A stretch of DNA of 37,314 bases from an uncultured SAR116 cluster alpha proteobacterium. Its GTDB lineage: Bacteria; Pseudomonadota; Alphaproteobacteria; Puniceispirillales; Marisalimonadaceae. Where the stretch lies: assembly GCA_902593735.1 (NCBI GenBank), contig CACJJL010000017.1, positions 1 to 37,314 on the forward strand, read 5' to 3'. Each line of letters begins with the position of its first letter. The first letter of the stretch is position 1. The notes beneath the pieces were generated by a model. That model saw only the letters and a program-made list of their open reading frames with translations. It made no database searches and was not told the DNA's origin. Both the position numbers and the translations under genes were made by a program. Below are positions 16,569 to 25,495 of the stretch, piece by piece.

Positions 16569-17714
16569 ATGTTGTCTGATGTCATTTTAAATAATGTTAA
16601 TATTGTAACTGAAGACGAAGTCTTTTTGGGAAGTATTCAATTAAAAGATGGGTTTATTAAAAGGGTCAATAAAGGAAAAAGCTCTATACCTAGATCTATA
16701 GATTGCAATGAAGATTATTTAATTCCAGGTTTAGTTGAACTACACACAGATAATTTAGAAAGGCATCTCAAACCAAGACCTGGTGTAAATTGGCCTATAA
16801 ATAATGCTCTTACAGCTCACGATGGAGAATTAGCATCTGCAGGTATTACAACTGTTTTTGATGCTTTAAGAGTAGGATCTATTAACAGAGATGGTGTGCA
16901 TAGATATGACAAATATGCAAGAGAAACAGCCACCTCTATCAATAACTTATCAAAAGACAAATCTTTTAAGATTGATCATTTTATTCATCTAAGAGCTGAA
17001 ATATGTTCAGAAAATTTAATTCAGGAGTTAGAAGAATTCAATGCTCAAGATAAGGTAAAAATCGTTAGTCTTATGGATCACACACCAGGCCAAAGACAGT
17101 TTCGTGATGTTTCACAGTTCAAAGTTTATTTATCAGGAAAATTTGCTCTTTCAGAATCACAAATTGAAAGACACTTTTCATACTTAAAAGATCTTCAAAA
17201 AATGTTTGGTAAAAAACATAAAAGTGAAACAATAAAATTTAGTAAAAGATTAAATGCAGTATTGGCTAGTCATGATGATACTACAATTTCTGATGTGGAA
17301 GAGAGTTGTTCACAAGGTATAAATTTAGCTGAGTTTCCAACCACTCTTGAAGCTGCAACAAAGTGTAAAAGCAGTAACATAAAAATAATAATGGGAGCAC
17401 CAAATTTAGTAAGAGGAGGATCTCATTCAGGTAATGTTTCAGCTCAATCACTTATTGATAAAGACCTTCTTGATATTTTAAGTTCTGATTATGTGCCTTC
17501 ATCATTGATGATGGCAGCAATAATGTGGGGTATAAAATCTAACAATTTACCCAAAAGTATAGCTGCAGTAACTACAAACCCTTGTAAGGCTACAGGGTTA
17601 AATGATAGGGGTTTAATCAAAGAAGGTTTAAAAGCAGATTTGGTTAGATTAAGTATTAAGAATGATTTGCCAATCATTAGAAAAGTATGGGCAAGTGGTA
17701 GAGAAGTTGCTTAA
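16569..17714 (+). CDS. phnM: Ribose 1-methylphosphonate 5-triphosphate diphosphatase PhnM
   Basis: This 381-residue amidohydrolase removes diphosphate from the ribosyl-triphosphate intermediate to give the PhnJ substrate. The canonical motifs are LIPGLVELHTDNLERH, PRPGVNWP, HDGELASAGITTVFDALR, MDHTPGQRQF, ASHDDTT, LAEFPTT and IMGAPNLVRGGSHSGN, followed by LSSDYVPSSL. It keeps every PhnM signature and is the likely pathway enzyme, in contrast with the divergent copy at 8762-9976. AAGGA (16559-16563) precedes ATG 16569. ACR3 follows after seven bases. Confidence 0.93.
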   Translation: MLSDVILNNVNIVTEDEVFLGSIQLKDGFIKRVNKGKSSIPRSIDCNEDYLIPGLVELHTDNLERHLKPRPGVNWPINNALTAHDGELASAGITTVFDALRVGSINRDGVHRYDKYARETATSINNLSKDKSFKIDHFIHLRAEICSENLIQELEEFNAQDKVKIVSLMDHTPGQRQFRDVSQFKVYLSGKFALSESQIERHFSYLKDLQKMFGKKHKSETIKFSKRLNAVLASHDDTTISDVEESCSQGINLAEFPTTLEAATKCKSSNIKIIMGAPNLVRGGSHSGNVSAQSLIDKDLLDILSSDYVPSSLMMAAIMWGIKSNNLPKSIAAVTTNPCKATGLNDRGLIKEGLKADLVRLSIKNDLPIIRKVWASGREVA

Positions 17715-17721
17715 ATAAAAG

Positions 17722-18768
17722 ATGAAACGAAAATATGAAAAATTAAATCTATCATTTTTAGATAAATACCTAACTATATGGATATTTCTTGCAATGATTA
17801 TAGGTATAGTTATTGGTAATGTTTTTCTAAATATGCCTAAATTTCTTGATTCAATAACTTACAGTAATACAAATATTCCTATTGCAATAGGGCTTATTTT
17901 AATGATGTATCCACCTTTAGCAAAAGTTAAATATGAAAAAATAATTGAAGTTTTTAAAGATAAGAAAGTCTTAGCTTTGTCTTTATTTCAAAATTGGATA
18001 GTAGGCCCTGCATTAATGTTTTTTTTAGCTATTACTTTTCTTTCTGATAAACCTGAATACATGACTGGCGTCATACTAATTGGTTTAGCTAGATGTATAG
18101 CAATGGTTCTTGTTTGGAATGAGTTGGCTAGAGGAAGTTCAGAATATGTAGCAGGATTGGTTGCATTTAATTCAATTTTTCAAATTATCTTCTTTGCGCC
18201 TTATGCATGGTTTTTTTTAAAAATTTTGCCTGAAATTTTTGGATATGACGGTCAAATTATTGATATTTCAATATTTTACATTGCTAAAATAGTTCTAGTT
18301 TATCTTGGTATTCCATTTTTAGCAGGTTTTGTAACAAGATCATTATTAGTTAAGAAATATGGCGAAGAATGGTACGAGAACAAGTTTCTTCCACGAATAA
18401 GTCCTATAACTTTAATTGCTCTGTTATTTACAATAATTGTTATGTTTACTCTAAAAGGTAATGAAATTTTGAAACTTCCTTTGGATGTTTTAACAATATC
18501 AATTCCTCTTGTCATATATTTTCTAATTATGTTTTTTATTAGTTTTAGTATCAGTAGGTTTGCCAATATTAATTATCCAAAGGCTACTTCTTTATCATTC
18601 ACAGCAGCTTCAAATAATTTTGAATTGGCTATTGCAGTTTCAATTGCCACTTTTGGCCTTGCATCAAAAGAGGCTTTCGCAACTGTTATTGGTCCTCTTG
18701 TTGAAGTGCCTATACTAATATTACTAGTTTCAGTTGCTTTAAAATTTAAAGAAAAATATTTCAAATAG
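17722..18768 (+). CDS. acr3: ACR3-family arsenite efflux permease
   Basis: The 348-residue membrane protein shows the ACR3 pattern of about ten helices. The key cysteine is Cys125 in [13 protein letters not shown], the position of the essential As(III)-binding cysteine in ACR3, and the family motif [19 protein letters not shown] is complete near residue 293. ACR3 exports arsenite using the proton gradient. It begins seven bases after phnM and ends the lyase transcript. No arsenate reductase or ArsR lies in the window, so arsenite would come from a reductase elsewhere. The coupling to phn genes is unusual. Confidence 0.9.
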   Translation: MKRKYEKLNLSFLDKYLTIWIFLAMIIGIVIGNVFLNMPKFLDSITYSNTNIPIAIGLILMMYPPLAKVKYEKIIEVFKDKKVLALSLFQNWIVGPALMFFLAITFLSDKPEYMTGVILIGLARCIAMVLVWNELARGSSEYVAGLVAFNSIFQIIFFAPYAWFFLKILPEIFGYDGQIIDISIFYIAKIVLVYLGIPFLAGFVTRSLLVKKYGEEWYENKFLPRISPITLIALLFTIIVMFTLKGNEILKLPLDVLTISIPLVIYFLIMFFISFSISRFANINYPKATSLSFTAASNNFELAIAVSIATFGLASKEAFATVIGPLVEVPILILLVSVALKFKEKYFK

Positions 18769-18902
18769 ACTTAAAATTACTAATTATACTACAGCGTAAT
18801 CTTATTTATTAATAAATTGTAAATTTAATATAATTTTTTTTATTTTATTCTTTTTAGAAAAATTCAAAAGCATGTATTAATTATGTTTCGTCAATTAAAT
18901 GA

Positions 18903-20360
18903 TCAAATAATCTCATAATTTAAATTACACGCATTAGAAAAGTTTTTTAATCTTCGTTCGTTTTCTTTATCCATGAGAGCTTTGGCTTCAGGTTTTATTT
19001 TACAAGTTAATTTATTTTTCTTAATCTTGAATTTAATATTATCCAAATTTTTTGGTAATCCTGCGCTAAAATTATATAAAAATCTTAATCCTAAACCTAT
19101 AGCATAAGATGAAATTTTTTGTTTTTCTGAAAGTAAATTGATTATTCTTTTATCAATTTGTTGTTTATCTTTAGTACCAACATATCTGTGATAAACAACT
19201 TTGGCCATCCATACCCTCTCAATATGAGTTAAATCTCTTACTGGTAGTGATAAGATTTTGTTTGCGGCAATATTACCTCTCATATCTGGCTGTTCGTCCC
19301 AAGAAATATCTGAAAGATTAGTACTAATTTTAAATACCCTTTCAAGATCTTTATCTGCAATTTTTTGAAAAATAGGACTGAATATTTTTTTTATTTTAAT
19401 TTGCATACCATTAAATCTTTGGTTTTTTGCAAGTACATTATAGTAAGCAACTTTATCTGGATTGATCCTATTTTCTTTATTTAATTCTGCTATCAATCCA
19501 TCTCTTATACTTGTTCCACTAATCATAATATTTTTTACATTTGATGATAAAATCAGGTGAGTTATTATCTTTGCTGCAGTTGAAATAGTATCTGCTCTAC
19601 CAGGAGGTATACCTAATACTTCTTTGTTTTCGTCTGACATTTGATCCAAAAGGATTATCCCTCTTTCGATATCGAATTTTAATCCATGCAATAATGAGAG
19701 TGGATAATTATAATTCTTTATATAGGCAGATCCTAGAGCTCTAAAACTTCCACCTGTTCCATACAATGTAAGACCTTTAGATTTATTCAGCCATTCAACT
19801 TTATTAATTTCTTTTCTGATTTCTTCACTACTAATCTGAGATAAGTGTCCAATATCGATACTCGTTGATTTTATCTTTTTTCCATCTTGAATAAGAATAA
19901 GTTCTAAACTTCCTCCTCCTAAATCTGCTATAAGCCCTTTATCAACTTTTATGTTGCTAAGAACTCCTAAAGAGGCGTAATCAGCCTCCTCTTTAGCAGA
20001 CAGAATTTTAATATTATGATTAAGAAGTTTTTCTGCAGGACGTAAAAATTCTTTTGCATTTTTGGCTTTTCTAACAGCTGCAGTTGCTATAATTAATTGA
20101 TGTTTCACAGACATAGTTTTTATTATATATGCAAAACGCTTTATAGCTGACAAAGCTTTTGAAATTGATTGACTTGAAATATTTTTACTCAATGATAAAC
20201 CCTCACCGAGTTTACAATTTATTCTTTCATTAAATAACGGAAAAGGGTATTTACCATTTTGAGGATATATAACAAGTCTAATAGAATTAGAACCAATATC
20301 GATTATTGCTAATTTACCTTTATTTATCTTCCTATAAAAACTTAAAGCTACTTCATTCAT
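18903..20360 (-). CDS. ppx: Exopolyphosphatase / guanosine pentaphosphate phosphatase family protein
   Basis: The 485-residue protein is of the Ppx/GppA family, which releases terminal phosphate from polyphosphate. The actin-like ATPase fold is visible: IDIGSNSIRLVIYP at the N-terminus, GLIADLGGGSLEL near residue 140, then YGTGGSFRALG and GTSIRDGLI. A C-terminal helical region (about 310-485) is the HD-like domain of longer Ppx forms. It begins two bases after the ppk stop and is surely co-translated, so synthesis and breakdown of polyphosphate are linked. PPX and pppGpp activities are not separable by sequence alone. Confidence 0.9.
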   Translation of the reverse strand: MNEVALSFYRKINKGKLAIIDIGSNSIRLVIYPQNGKYPFPLFNERINCKLGEGLSLSKNISSQSISKALSAIKRFAYIIKTMSVKHQLIIATAAVRKAKNAKEFLRPAEKLLNHNIKILSAKEEADYASLGVLSNIKVDKGLIADLGGGSLELILIQDGKKIKSTSIDIGHLSQISSEEIRKEINKVEWLNKSKGLTLYGTGGSFRALGSAYIKNYNYPLSLLHGLKFDIERGIILLDQMSDENKEVLGIPPGRADTISTAAKIITHLILSSNVKNIMISGTSIRDGLIAELNKENRINPDKVAYYNVLAKNQRFNGMQIKIKKIFSPIFQKIADKDLERVFKISTNLSDISWDEQPDMRGNIAANKILSLPVRDLTHIERVWMAKVVYHRYVGTKDKQQIDKRIINLLSEKQKISSYAIGLGLRFLYNFSAGLPKNLDNIKFKIKKNKLTCKIKPEAKALMDKENERRLKNFSNACNLNYEII

Positions 20361-20362
20361 AT

Positions 20363-22495
20363 TTATATTTTAGCTAAGCTTCCCTGACCTGATAAACTTG
20401 GGTTTTTCATAAAATAAGTGTGCGCACAAAATGTTTTGTCCTTATTTTGTTTTTTGGAGTATTCTCCATTTTTATTTAATTGCCAAGTATTTTTTGTGTC
20501 GTTTATTAGAGCCGGTAATACTTGGTCTAGGACTTGACCTCGAACTGTTTTGTTTTCTAGAGGTATAAAAGCCTCAACTCTATGGTATAAATTACGAGGC
20601 ATTATATCAGCAGATGCTATATATACTAAATTACTTTCAGACTGAAATTTTCCTTTATTTGCAAAAACATATATTCTTCCATGTTCAAGAAATCTTCCTA
20701 TAATTGCATTTACTGTAATGTTTTCAGACATTCCTTTAACATTAGGGCGTAAGCAACAAATACCCCTAACCATCAAGTGAATTCTAACCCCTGCATTGGA
20801 TGCTTCATAGAATTTTTCAATTATTTTTTGATCTACAATCGCATTACATTTAATCCAAATTCCACTTTCAAAACCATCTTTAGCATTTTGTATTTCATTA
20901 TCAATTTTCTCAATTAACCAATCATAAGAAGAGTTGGGTGAAATGATCATCTTATTTAATCGTTTTGGCTGAACGTGACTGGTAAGAAAATTAAAGACTG
21001 ATCTAGCATCATCACAAATATTTTTATCGATAGTGAATAACGAAAAGTCAGTATAAATTTTAGCAGTATGTGGATGATAATTACCAGTTCCACAATGAGC
21101 ATAAGAAACTAATTTTTTACCCTCTTTTCTTGTTATTAAAGATAATTTTGCATGTACTTTTAAATCAACTAGGCCGTAAGCAACTTGTGCACCAGCTTGT
21201 TCTAATACTCTAGCTAGTTGGACATTATTTTCTTCATCAAATCGAGCTTTCAGCTCAATTACTGCAATAACAGATTTTCCTGACTCAGCAGCGGACACCA
21301 AAGCTTCTACTATTGGTGAATCAGGTGTTGTTCTATATAAAGTTTGCCTTATTGTTAAAACATTTTTATCTGTTGCTGCCTGTTGAAGCAAACTTAAAAC
21401 TACATCAAAACTTTCGTAAGGATGATGAACAATTATTTCTTTATTTTTTATCGCCGAAAAGCAATCTCCTTTAAAGTCTAATATTCTTTGTGGCATTCTG
21501 GGTTTGTACGGTTTGAATATATTTTGTTTGGGTAAATTATTTATTATTTCAGTAAAGTCATTGATCCCAACAAATCCTTGCGCAACATATATATGATCGT
21601 CAGGGATATTTAATTCCCTAGTTAAAAGTTTTTGAGCAGATTTAGATAAATCATGAGAAAAGGTTAAAGATACAATACCACCTCTTTTTCTGGCTTTAAT
21701 TGCAGTTTCAAATTGCCCTATTAAGTCATCTGCTTCATCATCTATTTCAATTTCGGCATCTCTGATAACTCTAAACATGCCTGATTTTAATAATTTATAT
21801 TCAGGATAAATTAAATGAACAAACTTTGTAACTAAGGTCTCCAGCATAGCATATCTCTGATTTTCACCAGGTAATCTTATAAATCTAGCTATATTATCAG
21901 GAAGTAAAACTACACAATTTATATTGTTGTTTTTTATATCTTTCATCTCCATTAATACACATTTGCCTTTATTTTGGATAAATGGAAAAGGGTGTGCAGG
22001 GTCTAACGTGGTTGGAGTTAAAAGAGGTAGAATATTTTGTTCATAATATTCTTTAAGCCATTCTAATTCATTTTTAGTCCATTTATTATCAAACAAAATT
22101 GAAACATCACAATCTTCCTTTTCATTCAATAAATAATTCAAACATCTTTGCTGTTTATTTTTTAAATCTTTGGAAGCATTAAGTACTGTTTTTAATAATT
22201 CATCTGCTCTCATTCCAGTTTCAGGTAATGTATTGAAACCTTGACTTATAAGCTGATGTAGCCCAGCTATTCGAACCATATAAAATTCATCTAAATTTTC
22301 TGAAGAAATTGTTACAAATCTAAGTCTTTCACCATAAGGAATTGTCTTATCATATGCTTGTAGTAAAACTCTTTCATTAAAAGATAACCAGCTAATTTCT
22401 CTGTCAAAATACCTGTCATTTTGATTATTAATTAATTTTTTTGTGATTTTATTTAAAGACAATCTAACCTCAGAATTTGAGGTTTTGAGTTTCAT
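20363..22495 (-). CDS. ppk: Polyphosphate kinase 1
   Basis: Ppk1 makes polyphosphate from ATP, reversibly, and is a 710-residue protein here, about normal length. The N-domain opens with REISWLSFNERVL (near residue 32). The phospholipase-D-like catalytic part has LKVHAKLSL with His448, which corresponds to the autophosphorylated His435 of E. coli, and YAHCGTGNYHPHTA with His467, nineteen residues on as in E. coli (His454). The order ppk then ppx on one transcript is common. A 175-base gap separates it from the glycosyltransferase gene upstream; I see only AT-rich sequence there, which may hold its own promoter. Confidence 0.95.
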   Translation of the reverse strand: MKLKTSNSEVRLSLNKITKKLINNQNDRYFDREISWLSFNERVLLQAYDKTIPYGERLRFVTISSENLDEFYMVRIAGLHQLISQGFNTLPETGMRADELLKTVLNASKDLKNKQQRCLNYLLNEKEDCDVSILFDNKWTKNELEWLKEYYEQNILPLLTPTTLDPAHPFPFIQNKGKCVLMEMKDIKNNNINCVVLLPDNIARFIRLPGENQRYAMLETLVTKFVHLIYPEYKLLKSGMFRVIRDAEIEIDDEADDLIGQFETAIKARKRGGIVSLTFSHDLSKSAQKLLTRELNIPDDHIYVAQGFVGINDFTEIINNLPKQNIFKPYKPRMPQRILDFKGDCFSAIKNKEIIVHHPYESFDVVLSLLQQAATDKNVLTIRQTLYRTTPDSPIVEALVSAAESGKSVIAVIELKARFDEENNVQLARVLEQAGAQVAYGLVDLKVHAKLSLITRKEGKKLVSYAHCGTGNYHPHTAKIYTDFSLFTIDKNICDDARSVFNFLTSHVQPKRLNKMIISPNSSYDWLIEKIDNEIQNAKDGFESGIWIKCNAIVDQKIIEKFYEASNAGVRIHLMVRGICCLRPNVKGMSENITVNAIIGRFLEHGRIYVFANKGKFQSESNLVYIASADIMPRNLYHRVEAFIPLENKTVRGQVLDQVLPALINDTKNTWQLNKNGEYSKKQNKDKTFCAHTYFMKNPSLSGQGSLAKI

Positions 22496-22670
22496 TTGGC
22501 AAATCTAACTTAATCTCATCAATTCAAATCAAATGAATTCTCAAAACTATGTCTTTGTAAATAATGTTTATTTCAATTTTATTACATTAAAAATTTTTAA
22601 ATATAGGCATAAAGAGTATTTCTAACTTAAAATGGTATCTTGGCATTGGAAACGGAGAGCTAATTGGTAT

Positions 22671-24065
22671 TTAAAGAACATCATTAAATAAAATTAACCC
22701 GTGAATTAAGACCCATAAAATTAATGTCAACATTACAGCAGCGGATCCGTAATCTTTAGCTCTTTTAGATAAACCGTGATAATCAAATGATATCCTATCA
22801 ATAGCTGCTTCAACACTAGAATTTAATAGCTCTATAATTAAGACAAGGGAAGTTGTAAAAATCATAAGCAATATTTCAATAGTACTGACTTCGCTGACTA
22901 AAATTATAGATAATGAAATTATCACTAATAATATTTCTTGTCTAAAAGCACTTTCTTCTCTCAGAGCAAAAGTTAGACCTGACCAAGAATTTTTAGCTGC
23001 ATGAATTGCTCTTGTAATCCCAGTATTACCCTTATGAGGGTTGTCTTCAATATTATATGTAGTGTCTTTGTCTCTTATGCTTACTAAATAAGACTCAAAT
23101 GTTTTACTTGTTAATTCCCATGAAAATGTTTTAGCGTATTCTCTTGGCACTTTTCTTGGTATCAACAAAGCCTTCTTACATGCTTCTTTTAAATTAGAAT
23201 TCAGAATACCTGCATCTGAGTTACCAATAACATCTAAAGGTCCACTTATTGGGAAAGCTGCAACTGGCAAACCACACGCCATAGCTTCTAATAAAACTAA
23301 ACCAAATGTGTCAGTTTTGCTTGGGAAAACAAATACATCCGCCTTGTTATAGTAATATTCTAATTCACCTTTACTCTTAGCACCCTGGAAAATAACCTTA
23401 GGGTATTTTTTCTTTAATTCTTTCAATGCAGGTCCGTCACCTACAACCCATTTTTCATATGGAAGATCTATTTTTAAAAATTCTTCTAAATTTTTTTCTA
23501 TAGCTACTCTGCCAACATTCAATAAAATAGGTTTTTTATTTTTTCTTCTTCCTTTTTTTGGTTTAAAAATTTCTAAGTCTACGCCTCTCGCCCAAATTTG
23601 AGGGTTACCAATTTTGTATTTTAATAAATCCTTTTTTACTTCTTCAGTTGGCACCATTACCAACTCAGATCTACCATGAAACCACCTTAAGAATGCATAA
23701 GTTATTTTAAGGGGAAGTTTTATTCTTGCATGAACATATTCAGGAAACCTTGTGTGATAGGCTGAGGTGAAAGCTAAACCATTTCTAATAGCATATCCAC
23801 GCGCGGAAAGACCTAGAGGACCTTCAGTAGCAATATGTAAACAATCTGGATTAAATTCTCTGATCATAGATGAAACTCTAGCACCTGGGAAAAGAGATAA
23901 TTTTATTTCAGGATAAGTCGGACATGGCATTGTTAAAAAACCCTCTGGTGTAATTAACTTTACCTCATGGCCAAATTTTTTTAATTGCTTAGATGTCTCA
24001 TCTAAAGTTCTTACTACCCCATTGACTTGAGGATACCAAGCGTCTGTTACAACTAAAATTTTCAT
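22671..24065 (-). CDS. Lipid glycosyltransferase (GT4) fused to diacylglycerol kinase DgkA
   Basis: The protein has 464 residues in two parts. Residues 1 to about 330 form a GT4 glycosyltransferase: DAWYPQVNGVVRTLDE at the N-terminus, NVGRVAIEKNLEEF, and FGLVLLEAMACGLPVAAFP in the nucleotide-sugar site. Residues about 346-464 are a complete DgkA, with TRAIHAAKNSWSGL, FRQE, IELLNSSVEAAIDR and SKRAKDYGSAAV, and three membrane helices. The first part resembles Agt, which puts a sugar on diacylglycerol during phosphate starvation; the second phosphorylates diacylglycerol to phosphatidate. It overlaps the PlcP-like gene by four bases. Both halves have intact motifs, so the fusion looks functional, though a frame error joining two genes cannot be excluded. 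Confidence 0.88.
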   Translation of the reverse strand: MKILVVTDAWYPQVNGVVRTLDETSKQLKKFGHEVKLITPEGFLTMPCPTYPEIKLSLFPGARVSSMIREFNPDCLHIATEGPLGLSARGYAIRNGLAFTSAYHTRFPEYVHARIKLPLKITYAFLRWFHGRSELVMVPTEEVKKDLLKYKIGNPQIWARGVDLEIFKPKKGRRKNKKPILLNVGRVAIEKNLEEFLKIDLPYEKWVVGDGPALKELKKKYPKVIFQGAKSKGELEYYYNKADVFVFPSKTDTFGLVLLEAMACGLPVAAFPISGPLDVIGNSDAGILNSNLKEACKKALLIPRKVPREYAKTFSWELTSKTFESYLVSIRDKDTTYNIEDNPHKGNTGITRAIHAAKNSWSGLTFALREESAFRQEILLVIISLSIILVSEVSTIEILLMIFTTSLVLIIELLNSSVEAAIDRISFDYHGLSKRAKDYGSAAVMLTLILWVLIHGLILFNDVL

Positions 24066-24862
24066 GCTATTGTTTTAACTTTAGTTAGATCGTTTTGATA
24101 TAGATGATCGTGACCCAATTCAGCCCAATTAATAATTTCTAACTCTCCATTCTGGTGTTCTACAAGAGCAGTAAGTGATTCGACCCAATCACCATCATTT
24201 GCATAAATTTTATTATCGATCATTTTCAATTCAGATTTATGTATATGCCCGCATACAACCCCATCACATCCACGTCTGGAAGCTTCTCTAACCATAAGAG
24301 TCTCAAAAGCGCTAATGATTGAAACTGCCTTTTTAACTTTTAATTTTAAAAACTGTGATAACGACCAATATGGTAAGTTCATTAGACGTCTTATTCTATT
24401 AAACCATTTGTTTAACCATAGAAGAAAGGTATATGCTGAGTCTCCTATGTAAGCCAACCATCTGGCATGTTGCATTACTTCATCGAAAAGATCGCCATGT
24501 ATTACCCACAACTTTTCATTCCTAGCCGTTTTATGAAAAGTCTCATTTTTTATCTCAATATCACCAAAAGTAATACCTAGGAAAGTCCTCGCACCTTCAT
24601 CATGATTACCAGGAATAAATGTAATTTTTGTACCTTTTCTAGCTTTTCTTAGAATTTTTTGAATTACGTCGTTATGTGATTGAGGCCAATACCATCTCTT
24701 AGTTAAACTCCATCCATCTATAATATCGCCAACTAAATATAAATAATTACTATCGTTATATCTTAGAAATTCAAGAAGATGTTCGGCCTGTGCACCAGAT
24801 GAACCTAAATGAATATCAGAGATCCAAATAGCTCTATAATTTTTACTTTTATCTTTATCCAT
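24062..24862 (-). CDS. plcP: PlcP-like metallophosphoesterase (phospholipase C for lipid renovation)
   Basis: The 266-residue protein is a calcineurin-type phosphoesterase. Metal motifs are in order: ISDIHLG, LVGDIIDGW, IPGNHDE, WVIHGDLFD and VVCGHIHKSE. It is related to LpxH (UDP-2,3-diacylglucosamine diphosphatase), but in marine alphaproteobacteria this form beside an Agt glycosyltransferase is PlcP, which cuts phospholipids to diacylglycerol and a phospho-headgroup under phosphate limitation. The four-base overlap with the glycosyltransferase-DgkA gene supports that reading over LpxH. It lies at the head of the plcP, agt-dgkA, ppk, ppx series. Confidence 0.82.
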   Translation of the reverse strand: MDKDKSKNYRAIWISDIHLGSSGAQAEHLLEFLRYNDSNYLYLVGDIIDGWSLTKRWYWPQSHNDVIQKILRKARKGTKITFIPGNHDEGARTFLGITFGDIEIKNETFHKTARNEKLWVIHGDLFDEVMQHARWLAYIGDSAYTFLLWLNKWFNRIRRLMNLPYWSLSQFLKLKVKKAVSIISAFETLMVREASRRGCDGVVCGHIHKSELKMIDNKIYANDGDWVESLTALVEHQNGELEIINWAELGHDHLYQNDLTKVKTIA

Positions 24863-24983
24863 ATATAAATAGAGTTAGTTTAATTAAGATCTCCTTATAT
24901 ATTGGATTTATTACAAATTTATTTCTGAAAAATTTTTACAAATTAAGTTAAGTTTACCATCTCTTTTAAGCTTGCATTATTTT

Positions 24984-24992
24984 TGTTATAAT
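24984..24992 (+). promoter_or_regulatory. Extended -10 promoter implying a leaderless mRNA
   Basis: TGTTATAAT (TATAAT at 24987-24992, with TG one base upstream) is a textbook extended -10 element. A start site 7-8 bases downstream would fall at the ATG at 25000, and no Shine-Dalgarno sequence is present between. The mRNA of the HGG-motif gene may therefore be leaderless. A -35 match at the expected spacing is weak. Confidence 0.5.
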
Positions 24993-24999
24993 AAAACCC

Positions 25000-25374
25000 A
25001 TGTTAGGTGATATTAAAAAGACAACAAAAAGAAACCTTTTAAAAGGCATACCCTGGCGTTTTGGTCCTAACTGGCCAGGCAAAAGATGTGAAGCAAAAAC
25101 AAAAAAAGGTTCACCTTGTCAACGCCCCGCCAAACTACCAGTGGGTCGATGCAGGCTTCATGGAGGTGTCAGCACAGGTCCAAGGACCAAGGAAGGCCTA
25201 AAAAGATTAGCAGATTCAAAAACTATTCATGGACGCTTTACAAAGATTGAAAGAGAAAAAGCTAAAGCTAGAGCAGAGCAAGGGCGAATAATTAGAAGTG
25301 AACTAAAAGAACTTGAAGCTTGGTTCATTGACCATGGACATTTAAAAAAGAATTGGCGAAAGGATTGGCATTAA
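25000..25374 (+). CDS. HGG-motif Cys/His protein (candidate DNA-binding)
   Basis: The 124-residue basic protein has a Cys/His cluster: Cys30, Cys40, Cys51 and His54 in CEAKTKKGSPCQRPA and GRCRLHGGVSTGPRTKEG. That HGGxSTGPRTxEG block is a recurring motif in alphaproteobacterial and phage genomes. The three cysteines and one histidine suggest a small zinc site. The C-terminal half is a charged helix. No enzymatic role can be inferred. It sits between the lipid genes and a satellite-like replication module and may be cargo of that element. Its G+C is a little higher than its neighbours'. Confidence 0.7.
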   Translation: MLGDIKKTTKRNLLKGIPWRFGPNWPGKRCEAKTKKGSPCQRPAKLPVGRCRLHGGVSTGPRTKEGLKRLADSKTIHGRFTKIEREKAKARAEQGRIIRSELKELEAWFIDHGHLKKNWRKDWH

Positions 25375-25495
25375 TAAAAGTTAATAATGATTTACACGTC
25401 CTGTTGATATTTATTTTTTATATTTTTAAAACGATAACCAGGAGAAAAGAAAAAATACTTTTTTTTTGATAAGACATCTAGGACACCAGGCCGAA

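Noticed and set aside
18813-18845. Possible terminator between acr3 and ppx
   Set aside because: The stem is six A/T pairs only, too weak to call despite the T-rich stretch after it.
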